From: Chamaecrista fasciculata | Lineage: Eukaryota; Streptophyta; Magnoliopsida; Fabales; Fabaceae | Direction of reading: 5' to 3' | NCBI GenBank assembly: GCA_003254925.1 | Contig: QANZ01045297.1 | Location: 1 to 64,000 of the forward strand | DNA: 64,000 nucleotides | Shown here: positions 1-9,803 of the stretch, piece after piece | Numbering within the stretch: position 1 is the first letter of the stretch | Layout: every line of letters begins with the position of its first letter | Position numbers and translations under genes: made by a program | Notes under the pieces: model-generated | Seen by the model: only the letters and a program-made list of their open reading frames with translations | Told to the model about the DNA's origin: nothing | The model's database searches: none

Positions 1-205
1 GTAATGAATTACTAAATATCTGCTCTTTGGATTTGGATTAATGTTTTTGGATTTTAGGAGCCATTAGATGTTATGAATGTTTGAAAGTGTTTTACTTAGT
101 TTGTATGCGCTAGCCTTTCGAGTCTTCCGTTATTTTTTTTCAAATGAAACCCTAAGAAAAACAGTGGATAAAGCTAAAGTGAGAGACTGCGAGTGCTTTT
201 AAGTG

Positions 206-950
206 TTATAACTTTAAGAAGAAGGAGAGAAAGAGATGGTTACTTAAATTGCATTTTCTTATCTTGATCAGTGATTCATCAAAATATGATTTGTCTGGAT
301 TTTTAGGCATAACTCGTGAAATGGCTGTGCTGAAAGCCTCATCAACGAGTCCTTTTAAGTCGGCTCCAGTCCAACCCTTAGTCCGAGACACTGTAAAATT
401 TTTCAGATGGAATAATCCAATGATTTTTTATAATTAAGAATTAATTAAATATAGTATAATGATATTATAAAATACTTACCCACTTCATACAGATCAACGT
501 TAGTCTCGAGGGCTCTATTGTCTTTCTAGGTTTCTGTGTATATTTTCAGAATTTGTAATTTCCCCCCTTCATGTGGTGCATTAACCTTGATGTGCACATC
601 CATTCTCCCAGGCCTTAAATGATTTTTCAATTATTTTAACTTTTAGTAGATATTTAAAATAATTTATTTCATATTATGTTAAAGAAACACATACCTTAAC
701 TGCTGGATCAATGATGTCTATTCTATTAGTTGTAGCAAAAAATATGATGTTGTTGTACTTCTGTGCTGAATCCATCTGAAAGATAAACGATTAGTTTTTT
801 TAATACATGATATAGAGGATGTAGTCTGCGAATGCTTTGTTATGTAAATATTTTCTTACCAACACCAGTAGCTCATTAACTATGCGGTTGTCTGTTGGGT
901 TTGAACTAGCCGCTATTCTGTTCTGGCCCTACTGGCCCCCTAGCTCTGTC
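206..950 (-). pseudogene. AAA+ ATPase fragment (NSF/CDC48-like), broken
   Basis: Four exon-like blocks on the minus strand read as part of an AAA+ ATPase module. They lie at about 950-860, 775-695, 616-480 and 390-240. They give DNRIVNELL, then FFATTNRIDIIDPAV, then [20 protein letters not shown], then TKGWTGADLKGLVDEAFS. These match the second-region-of-homology arginine-finger stretch and the sensor/lid region of NSF- and CDC48-type ATPases. Consensus splice donors and acceptors flank the blocks. The third block has an in-frame TAG after KIYTET, and no Walker A or N-terminal domain lies in the window. I therefore call a pseudogene or decayed copy. It could also be the tail of a gene continuing off the left edge with a sequence error. 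Which AAA subfamily it came from is uncertain. Confidence 0.55.
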
Positions 951-961
951 CCTGACTACAT

Positions 962-1036
962 ATAAGGAATTACATTACGAATTTGTTTTTGCCACAACAA
1001 ATCAGATAGAAAAGATGGATCCCGCACTCCTGAGGT
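962..1036 (+). pseudogene. Second AAA+ ATPase exon fragment, opposite strand
   Basis: One short plus-strand block reads EFVFATTNQIEKMDPALLR and is followed at once by a GTATAC splice-donor-like sequence. This is the sensor-1 to arginine-finger stretch of an AAA+ ATPase. It points the opposite way to the neighbouring minus-strand AAA fragments and differs from them in sequence, so it is a separate relic and not another exon of the same copy. No other AAA exons were found on this strand. Confidence 0.45.
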
Positions 1037-1085
1037 ATACATTTACTTAAATACGATCTTATAAGTTAATACACATTTAAAACGT

Positions 1086-2241
1086 GGTAAAGTTGGTCCC
1101 TCTAACAGTTTCCATCCATTTTTCTGTTTAAAAAAAAAAACAAAATTGACTTTTAACTTTTAAAAGTTTAAATTTTTTTGCATCAAGGACATTTTTCTTT
1201 ATAATAGAACCAAAATGTATGAAAAAAAAAATAATTGGGGGTTTTAGTTTATTTTATCTAAAAAAACACCTCTCTCTCTCTCTCCACCCACACATGACTT
1301 CTTCCAAACCCTGATCACTTGATCACTTCGATTTCCGCCGCCTTGCCACCATCCTCGACATCCTCTGCGTCACTCGCTACGCTTATGTCAGCCACTCCAT
1401 CTCCGCCATGATCGGAATGCTCGCCGCCCTTGACCTCTTCTCCGCCCTCATCCTCATCAGCGCTTCTCCCAGGTCTAACATTCATTCATTCCATTGGTTC
1501 AAATTAATTAATTAATTAGGGTAAATTGAGCAAGTGTTCTGCACAATGGAGGCGAACTACAAGGCGTGGATGAATGGCTTTGCGCCGCTGGCGGTGGCAG
1601 CGGATGTGCCGACGACGGTGAGGGAATTCACTTGGACCTTGTTCAATATGAGGCCCGACATCAGTCTCTTCGTGTCTCGCACCGTGTTTAACAGCAATCT
1701 TAGAGGGTCAAGGTCCCTTGTTGTATTATGCAGACCGCCAGGGATGTCTCCGTCCCGGCCTCCGTCGCCACCTACATGAAGGACCACTTGGGTGACCACG
1801 CTGTCGGATCTCCTCTTCTTCGAGGAGTCCTACACGTCACGTCCTGAACGAACGGAGGCGTTTCAAGATCGAGTGTTGATTCATCAAATTCAAGATTCCT
1901 AATCTTAGATTGATAAATTTCCAGAGGAAGAGGAAAAAGAGAAGTGTCGGAGAGAGAGATTTTGTGTATAGGCAAATTCACTTAAAATCTTAATTTACTT
2001 CATTTTCTTATGTTTTGATCCTATTATAAAAAGAAAAGGACCTTAATATAAGAAAATAAAACTTTGGGGGATAAAAAATTATTTTTCCTTTTTTTTAACA
2101 GAAAAATGGATGGAAAACGTTAGAGGGACCAACTTTGACAAGTTTTGGATAACTGAGGGACCAATATGGAACGATAAAATAACTGAGGGACCTATTTGGA
2201 ACAAGGAGCATAACAGAGGGACCAAAATAGGATTTTTAATT
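1086..2241. mobile_element. Pack-MULE-like TIR element carrying a D14 fragment (left end truncated)
   Basis: Positions 1086-1250 and 1985-2141 are inverted copies of each other. Both contain the stretch AGTTGGTCCCTCTAAC, a variant of CATCCATTTTTCTGTT, and an inner motif around ATAATAGGATCAAAAC. The right arm continues outward to about 2241 with further 'GGGACCAAAATAG' type sequence that has no partner on the left, so about 100 bp of the left end is missing. No target duplication can be shown. The inner TIR motif recurs inside the element at 29476-31598, which suggests a related family. Between the arms lies GC-richer filler derived from the strigolactone receptor gene. No transposase is present, so the element was non-autonomous. 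Confidence 0.75.
1307..1842 (+). pseudogene. D14: Captured fragment of strigolactone receptor D14
   Basis: Translation shows two D14 blocks. The first (about 1307-1472) reads [18 protein letters not shown], then [18 protein letters not shown], then LILISASPR, around the nucleophile elbow. The usual GHS is SHS, so the serine is kept and the first glycine lost. The second block (about 1529-1842) reads [17 protein letters not shown] and [18 protein letters not shown]. After a frame change it continues [20 protein letters not shown], the region of the catalytic aspartate. The N-terminal part, the segment before the helical lid and the final histidine region are missing, and the frame is broken. 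D14 is the alpha/beta-hydrolase strigolactone receptor, and this copy cannot encode a working one. It sits wholly between the arms of a TIR element, so capture by the transposon is the likely origin. Confidence 0.8.
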
Positions 2242-3919
2242 ATTCTCAATTATTGATTATTTTAACTTATCTTTCCTTTTTCTAAATCAAATTATTTTGT
2301 AGCTGAAATGAATAAAAACATCGGAGTGGTGCTGATCTATTTGAACTTCTTAAAAGTGTGCTAATATATTACGATTACTGAAGAAGATTTTGTTGAAGAG
2401 ATCAAAGCAAGAGTAAGGAAGATTCATATGAGGTTATGATTTAGGTTCCAAAAAATCAAAATTACAATACAAAGTAATTGCTTTAGTTCCCAGACTCAAG
2501 ATATTTATATCTAATACTTTTTTATTTGTAAGACAAATTATATTATTATTTATCATATTTAAAAAAATAAAAAAAGAAAGTATAATGCATTGTGCCCATT
2601 TGTAATACTTCAACAATTTTTTTATTTTTTATGTATGTTGGATGAATCAAAATTATATTTAATATTTTTTTTTATTTTTATCATACATATCATAATATCA
2701 TTTATCTTATATAAAAAAATCCTAAAAATAAAACATAGTGTTTCATGCAAATTTAATTTACAGTGTACAAATTACATACTATTAAACACCTCTTTTTCTA
2801 TAAATTAAAAAAATAACTCTTCTCAAGTCACACTCACATGCATCCACCAGAGATTTTTCACAACTGATGTACAACGCCTCCACTGCTATCATGATAGAAA
2901 GAAATTTCTCACGACCACTCTACATTTTTTCTTATATATAAATAAATCCCAAAAAATGTGAACAAATGGTGGGGAAGAGTTGTGAACAAGCACAAAAAAT
3001 GGAAATCGGTTTAGTTGATAAAGAAGTTTGGTTCTTTGTTTTGACAACATGAGAATGACTAAACTGACCACAATTTGTGCCACAATCAATAACCTGTGTG
3101 CACAATCCAAACATCTATAAAATGCCATGAGTAATCATCAAAATATATTTAAGATTGATTTTCAATAGTCATAAACAACATAAGTACAATAACATCTATG
3201 AGTAACACAAGTAATCAAAATACAATCAAAATATGAAGCTAATCTGTAGTTCAAGCTTCAGCAAAACCACAGGTGCCTAATGTGTAACTTTTGAAACCAC
3301 AAGTACTGCTTTTTCCGTAAAAAATTTAACGGAAAATTACACAAGTACTGCTTCTGTTTAACGGCGAAACACACAGGTACCTAATGTGCAACTTTTGAAA
3401 CCACACGTCATAAAAGTGAGATTAGGCCAAACTACATGTACATTTCCTGTATTTTATCCTTTTTTTTTTAATAAACGAGCAAATTTGGATATTGAGAACT
3501 CAATATAGTGTATTTTCGAATTTTTGGCTAGAAATTTTCTCTCTGTTTTTTTCTGCAAAGTTCACTCTATCGTCTTTCACAAATTCTATAGTTGAAGAGC
3601 CATATGCACAATTAGCATCAAATGTCTGTGATCCGCAAGTTTTGGGGTTTTTGATCTTCAAAATTTGTTTGTGCCTTCATTTTAAACATTGAATCATCGA
3701 TATGTATTGGCCTACCTCTTTTGTTTTTGTTCAACTTGTCGTGGTTCCAATCATCGATATATATAAACAAGTAAAGTAGAATGTAGTGCATGTTTTTTTC
3801 TTTAAATTGTACCATATAACTAATATTAAAATTTAGAAATAATGTATCATTCTTGTATCTTCTCAATTAAGTTTTATTTTTAACGTCTTATTATTTATAG
3901 AAAGTAAGAATATCATGGA
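2242..3919. other. AT-rich intergenic DNA with a partial repeat
   Basis: No gene is supported. Around 3250-3450 there are direct and inverted pieces of the type 'AACTTTTGAAACCACA' and 'CTAATGTG', which look like the decayed end of another short TIR element. The rest is AT-rich sequence with only chance reading frames. Confidence 0.4.
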
Positions 3920-3989
3920 GAAGCTTTGGCAACCAAAGCATCAATCCACTTGTTGAAGCTTTGGCAACTGAAGCATCAATCCACTTGTT
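3920..3989 (+). repeat. 35-bp tandem duplication
   Basis: Two adjacent copies of a 35-bp unit that begins GAAGCTTTGGCAAC and ends CCACTTGTT lie at 3920-3954 and 3955-3989. They differ at a couple of positions. No gene is associated with them. Confidence 0.8.
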
Positions 3990-4127
3990 GTGAGAAGGAT
4001 TATCAAAGTAACTAACATTTTTTGTTGATTTATTTTAAGACAATCAATAAAAAAAATTGTTGTAAATATTATAATTCTTTTAGTTGAGTTCAATATAATA
4101 TTTTAATGTTAAATCCTCGTAAATATG

Positions 4128-4362
4128 TCAATGTGGGTTAGCACAAGTGGTTAAGGATCCGGATGGAAAGTCTTTGTCTCATCATGGACAAGAGTTCGAA
4201 TCCTCCTCAAGCCACTTAATTACACTAGTTTAGTAGCTGTTATGGGTAAAACTGCTTGTTATTTAAGCTTGTGCAGTAATCCTTTGGGTTGGGCCTCTGA
4301 TGCCCTGCCCGATAGTTTTGGGAGTGTCTTCCCTTACTACCACTTTTTTAACCGAAAAAAAA
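4128..4362 (+). mobile_element. tRNA-derived SINE
   Basis: The 5' part has RNA polymerase III promoter boxes. The A box is TTAGCACAAGTGG near 4139, and the B box is GAGTTCGAATCC near 4192. An unrelated body and a short A-rich 3' end (about 4355-4362) follow. Flanking sequences at about 4114-4127 and 4363-4376 are similar (CCTCGTAAATAT against CCCCGTGAATAT), consistent with an old, diverged target duplication. The length of about 235 bp fits plant SINEs. It is not a tRNA gene, because no cloverleaf continues after the B box. Confidence 0.75.
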
Positions 4363-4690
4363 TTCCCCGTGAATATTAATGACTTATTAATTTCAGCTAT
4401 AGGTTTTTGATTGGTTCGATACTTCAGTTTGAAATGAATAGATTTTTTTTATACATTAATTTCTCCAACTAATGTACCATGAAATATATTATTTTTATGA
4501 CATTGCAACAATTCAAAAGAAATATTTGAACTCTTTACTGCATTATTATGCCATTGATATCGTTTACTATTTTCTATTTGTCTTTTTAGTATTTGTTTAT
4601 TATATTAAATTAATTAACATTTTATATATGGCTATCTTTACATATAATAGTATTGTACAATAGAAATAATGTATTCAACAAGTGAACATA

Positions 4691-6163
4691 GGGTCGGTTC
4701 GTTTCCGTTTTTTATAAAATTTGTTTTGATTATAATCGTATTGTGATTATAATCAAAGTTGATTATTTTTGTAGTGGTGTTTGGATGATTGTTGATTATT
4801 TGGTGTGAAATTATTAAAATGGGTATGTAATGATTGTGGTAGGTGGATAAAAAGTAAGGAAATTGATAAATTGTATAGGGGTATAAATGGAAGAAAAAGT
4901 TGGAAAAAGTAAGGTGTGATTTTATTATAATCAAAATGTGTTTGGATGTGATTGTTGCTTCCAAAAAAATCAAAAATGTTACTGTTTGCCTTGAAAAGCG
5001 TGAAATCTTGATTATTTTCATGTGCAAGTGGGGGGATGATTATCAAAATCGGTGCACCGATTCAATTTTGGCTTACGAAATGGTGCACCAAAAGGACTAA
5101 AATGTATAATTTTTGCTCGACATTCGGTGCACCAGCGAAGAAAATGGTGCACCGTTTCGCAGTAGATGAGAGAGAAAGTTTGCACGCACGCGTACCCGAA
5201 ATAAATATTCAATTTCATATAATCCATTAATTTTCTGTCAATCCACTCCTCATTTCCTCATCTCCATCAGCAATCTCTCTTTCTCTCTCCTCCACTACGA
5301 TCCCAATTCCTCCTCTCTCATTCTCTCTCCTCTAACTCATCACATTCATCAAACCCCACAAGTTTTCTCAAATCCTCTTGAACTAATGAATAAACTCCTT
5401 TACCCGTACATGAATAAACTCCATTCTATCTCATTTGCAAATTTTCTTTAAGAACCCCACATATATTCAAAAACCCATCTTTCCTTCTTCAATATTGGAT
5501 CTGTTCATCACTCTGTTTCAGACTCTGACCCTTGATGTTCGTTTACGTTTGCAGAGATTGTCGGTCCAACAATGGAGTTTGTGGGTTTAATTCTTCCGAC
5601 CCGAAAAATCGGTTCATCTACATCTTCTTCGAATCTAGCATCTCCTCGGCTTGGATTCGACGAGTCAAACCCAATCGGGTCACTATTTTGTCACTTGCAA
5701 TTGCATTCGGTTCGGTTCTGCTTCTTGTTTCCGCTCACACCGGCGATTCAATTCTTCTATAGATTGAGAGAAGGAGAGACGAGAGAGAGATAGACAAGAG
5801 AAGAGAGAGGGGGGAAGACAATGGAGAAAATATACATTTCAATCCTAAACTATTTGGAGAAAATTTCAATTTCAGTTCTAAATTATTTGGATAAAATAAC
5901 ATTTTAGCCCAAACACAAAAATGTATATTTACAAACTGACCCAATTTTAAAGTAAATGACTATTTTGCCCTTTGTGATTGGGGATTGAATGTATTAGAGT
6001 ATAGGTAATTATAGTTTTATGTATAGGGGTATAAGTGTAATTGAGTGTGTTTGATTATTTAAAAATCATGATTATAATTGAATCAGGAAAAAAACGTAAA
6101 CGAACATGTTTATTATGATTATAATCAAAACAAATTATAATCAAAACGGAAACGAACTGGGCC
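4691..6163. mobile_element. TIR element with PIF/Harbinger-like ends and possible captured filler
   Basis: The ends are inverted copies. The left begins GGGTCGGTTCGTTTCCGTTT, and the reverse complement of the right begins GGCCCAGTTCGTTTCCGTTT. Both continue into repeated TTTTGATTATAATC motifs. The terminal bases resemble PIF/Harbinger (Tourist-type) elements, but a clean 3-bp target duplication is not visible. The interior (about 5040-5800) is unlike the AT-rich arms. It holds four GGTGCACC palindromes (5051-5150), a pyrimidine-rich leader-like stretch with TCTCTC runs (5270-5340), and an open frame starting MEFVGLILPTRKIGSSTS at 5572. I do not recognise the source gene. No transposase is present. 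Confidence 0.55.
5572..5793 (+). pseudogene. Possible captured 5' gene end inside TIR element (unrecognised)
   Basis: A 73-codon open frame follows a 5'-leader-like sequence rich in CT. It starts MEFVGLILPTRKIGSSTSSS and continues through a serine-rich stretch to a short hydrophobic region. Its composition is more GC-rich than the surrounding arms, as expected for gene-derived filler. There is no recognisable domain, and the product would end inside the transposon. It may equally be non-coding filler. Confidence 0.3.
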
Positions 6164-6697
6164 TATAATTTACATAAATATATGATAAGTTATATAAATC
6201 AATTTAACACATCATCATTTCTATATGACATATTGTAATTGACTTATTACTAGCTGCATAGGATACAATAAAATAATAAGATATTACATTACAAATTAAC
6301 CACTTATCAAAAGGATGCTAAAAAGTAAAAGCATTAAAAATATCAATAAAATTAGCTTACCGTCTCAATGTAATATTGAATTCGTTCGAACAAGATAACA
6401 ATATAACATTAAGTGGACTAGTTCACCTGATAATAAGCATTAAATAGTTCAATGGTTCAGGATTTAACTAATTGAAGTACATGCCCAAAACTCACAAGTC
6501 ATTGTTTCATTAAGTCTTATGACCTACCATATTTTTTTTTGTAATCAGAACTTGCTTTATCGAGTTGATTCTTGACCTTTATCAATTAGATTTTTTACCT
6601 TTTAATCAGACCAAACATCCTTTGTTTCACAAGTCATAACCAGTTAACCACGTTCCTTTCAAAGATTTCAACGCCAAATATTGTCCAATATTCTATG
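6164..6697. other. Intergenic, nothing recognised
   Basis: This is AT-rich sequence without a convincing reading frame, RNA gene or paired repeat. Confidence 0.4.
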
Positions 6698-7684
6698 TAG
6701 GTGTGTTCAGTGGTTCGGGCCAATCCGTCAATCCGTCAAAACTAACTCAATCCGCAGGTTTAGGTTGATTTGATTTGGACTGACGGGTTGATTTGGTTTG
6801 AAAACTCCCAACCCGCAGTGGTTTGAGTTGGACTGCGGGTTTCAAAATTCTGAACCCGCTCAACCTAACCCAACCCGTGAGCCCGCCATTTATTTATTTG
6901 TATTTTTTAATTTTAATATATATATATCTATATTTATACTATATTATATGGCTTCACCCCTTTATGTTTTGTCAAAATTATTGAATTAAAAAAATTTAAA
7001 AAGAAAAAAAAATCACCACTTTTCTCTAGCTAGCCCACATTCATCTCACCCAAACATTTACAAATTAATAAAATACCAATTTCTATCCTAAATGTATGAG
7101 GTAATTTCAAATTGGTCCTAAATATTTTATTTATTTTAGATGAATCTTACATATTTTTATAATTTTTCAAATTGGTTCCAAACTTACTCATTTATCAAAA
7201 TAAAAATTTTGTGTGATATTTAACTTTAATTAATTAAAACGTACATACATATTGGCGTGCCCGCCAAGCCCCTAGTATATAATATGACTCTTGAAATATT
7301 TTTCTCCATTAGCCTTAATGTTGCATTAGTGACTTCACTTTCAATTAATCAAGTTTAACTTGTATACGCCAATTTCAACTTCTTTATATGAGTATATATA
7401 ATTTTTAATCATATTATTAATTCATAAATCATGATAATAAGACAACTTTTTTTTATCAAAATTCAATATGAAAAAATTGAAAGATAAAAAAATTGTAAAA
7501 TCAAGTATATTATTAAAAATACAATTGTTTGCAAATTGGAATGGGCTAGCCCATCAGCTCGCCTAACTCAACCCGATACTATTTGGTTTAGGTTGGTTTG
7601 AGTTGAAATATTTTCTTTGTCCAAAACCAACCCAAACCAACTCATCCTAAACCCAAACCCAACTCAACCCATACTGTAATCCTA
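6698..7684. mobile_element. Probable hAT-like non-autonomous element, degenerate
   Basis: The left end starts TAGGTGTGTTCAGTGGTTCG and leads into repeated 'AACCCGC' and 'CAACCCGTGAG' motifs. The right end (7540-7684) has mirrored 'CCCAACTCAACCCA' motifs and ends in TCCTA. Similar ends occur in plant hAT MITEs. The terminal match is imperfect and no 8-bp target duplication was found. A segment at about 7065-7300 with 'CAAATTGGTCCTAAAT' looks like a second repeat inserted within it. Confidence 0.4.
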
Positions 7685-8450
7685 TGGTTAACTGAAACTA
7701 TTTTCCTTCGTAAAATTCTAATAAATTTAGATATCAAATTGTAAATTCATAAGAGTTTAAAATTTAAATCAAGATCTTAATAATATTATTTTAATCAATT
7801 GCTATAGCCTATAGACAATAAATATATTTTTAATAAATTGTTCATGACCTAAATTAAACCTGAAGCCTATGACAAAAGTCCATTGTGCTTCTTAAAATTC
7901 ATTAAATCTGAGCGTTTAAAAAAAAAATAGCCACACTTCCTCTGCTTTTTAATTTCTTGAACGCCTTCAAAGTTGAATTCAATCATCTCAATCTATCCGA
8001 AGTCCGAACATGATCAATATTTGTGCCTACACGAACAATGGCTTTTTTCTATGGCAAAAAAAAAATAAAAATAAAAATTAAAGAGCAATGATTTTTTTTC
8101 GATTTTCTCAAAGGGTTAGTTTGATTCTTGACATGAGATGCAATGGGTCATGAGCTAATAAAATAATAACACGTGGAATAATTAGTTGTATGTAACTCAT
8201 GGTGTGACTCCGTATACAGTTTTGATTGGTTAAAAAATTATTATTATTTTTATTATTTTTCAACATTAAATTACATTAATTGTTATAATTAGGCCACATC
8301 AGTATTTACATCCCATATCAAAAATTAAACTTTATATCTTAGACTAACCCTTTTTCAACGCATAACAATTCATTAAATTTTAGCGTTAAAAGGAAAAACT
8401 ACTATCTATTGATAGTTTAATACCAAACGCTACGGCTACACATTCTAAAC
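7685..8450. other. Intergenic, nothing recognised
   Basis: This is AT-rich DNA without supportable genes or paired repeats. Confidence 0.4.
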
Positions 8451-9015
8451 CAAGGTTATTAAAACCGGACCGGTCATTGAACCGGCCGAAGGAGGGGTTC
8501 AAGGTTCAATGGTTCAACCGGGGTCCAACCGGGGTCGGACCATTGATAAATAAATAAATTAAAAATAATAAAAAAACCTATATATGATAAAATTTTAATT
8601 CAAATATTCATAATTAGGTTACAAAATACAATTATAACATTAATATATTAATACAATTTTCATAAATTAACATGAATTAATGTAGAGATAATCAATTTTC
8701 ATAATGTTCAACAATATAATATCATCAAGTGACATTTTATGATCACTTTCTCTATCAAATTTTGGTTCATAATCAACATTCTCTAATATTTAACCCATAA
8801 TTATAAAAAAAGACAAAAAAATAAAAAATAAACCAGGACCGGTTCAACCGGTTTGCCTCCGGTTCAGGCCGGTTTCACCGGTTTTTGGCCGGTTCCCTCT
8901 GGTTCAGCCCGGTTCTCTGCCTGGCCGGTTATTAAAACGACTCGGATTAGCCTAATGGCCGGTTCCCGGTTCAGCCGGTCGGACCGGCCGGTCCGGTCCG
9001 GTTTTAATAACTATG
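8451..9015. mobile_element. hAT MITE, CAAGGTTATTAAAACC family, copy 1
   Basis: The ends are CAAGGTTATTAAAACCGG on the left and, reverse-complemented, CATAGTTATTAAAACCGG on the right. Subterminal regions are packed with CCGGTT and AACCGG repeats. The middle is AT-rich and non-coding. A second copy in the opposite orientation at 46747-47261 shows the same two distinct ends and a perfect 8-bp target duplication, which assigns the family to hAT. For this copy the flanks (TTCTAAAC and AGAAAATC) do not match, so it may be older or rearranged. Confidence 0.75.
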
Positions 9016-9425
9016 AGAAAATCTCCTTAATGGAGGAGAAACTAAAAAACATACCTAGAGGACGGGGGTTACTGCCGCTGGGCAGCGGCAACCCCAAATG
9101 CTGCAGATCTGGCGTGAGAGTGACGAGAGAGAGAGAGAGAGCATGTCTGGAGAGAAGCTAGAGAGAGCGTGTATGCAGATAGCATTCATAAAAAAAAAAA
9201 AAAAAAANAAAGAGATGTCAGTCCCGTTGTCCCAAACCATAAGTTCATAAAAATAAGAATCAAAATGAGGTTTTGATATTTTTGTTATTAAAACCACTTT
9301 CTTAATTTGCAATCAAACCCTGGACAACCACTTCTTAATTTACCAAGTTGGACGTAGTGGCTCAATTAGCCCACTTTATTGTGCGAGACCAAAATTTCAG
9401 GCCCAACTTGATTACAAAAAAAATA
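9016..9425. other. Short repeat-rich stretch with a palindrome and an ambiguous base
   Basis: There is a compact palindrome, TGCCGCTGGGCAGCGGCA, at about 9073-9090, then GA repeats near 9125-9142. A poly-A run at 9190-9211 contains the window's unresolved base (N at 9208). The poly-A could be the tail of an old retroposed sequence, but no source is recognisable and no gene is supported. Confidence 0.4.
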
Positions 9426-9803
9426 TAGGTTTAAGTGCACTTTTGATCCCCTAACTTTTGCAAAGGTCTCAACTTGGTCCCCTAATTTTTTTTGTTGCAA
9501 TTTCGGTCCTCTAACTTTTGAAAACGTCTCAATTTGGTCCCCTAACTTTAGAAAACGTCTCACCGTTGGTCATAAGTGCACTTCCATCCATTATCTGTCG
9601 TTAGTGCTGATCTGATAGGCTAAGTTGGCTGATGATGTGATAAATATGGGTGAAGTGGGTTAAAAATTGACCATTATGCAACAAATTATAATATTTTGAG
9701 AACGAATCAACCAAGACTTAGCTGAACAAAAAGACTCAAAATGTTGCATAATGGTCCTTTTTTAATCCGTTTCACCTATATTTGCCACATCATCAGCCAA
9801 CTA
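9426..9803. mobile_element. Fold-back TIR element fragment
   Basis: Positions 9625-9690 and 9737-9803 are inverted copies of one another (AGTTGGCTGATGATGTG on one side, its complement on the other). Outer repeats with 'GGTCCCCTAACTTT' lie only on the left (9440-9550), so the right outer arm is missing. The right arm abuts the LINE fragment directly. The pattern resembles the other fold-back elements of this window, and neither end has a clear target duplication. Confidence 0.5.

Noticed and set aside
1534-1779. D14 fragment as a small functional gene
   Set aside because: The N-terminus and the catalytic histidine region are missing and the frame changes within the fragment.
4128-4362. tRNA gene suggested by A and B boxes
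   Set aside because: The sequence after the B box does not complete a tRNA, and the A-tail and flanking repeats indicate a SINE.
5051-5150. Repeated GGTGCACC motif considered as a CRISPR-like array
   Set aside because: The repeats are 8 bp, the spacing is irregular and the context is a plant TIR element, so no array is present.
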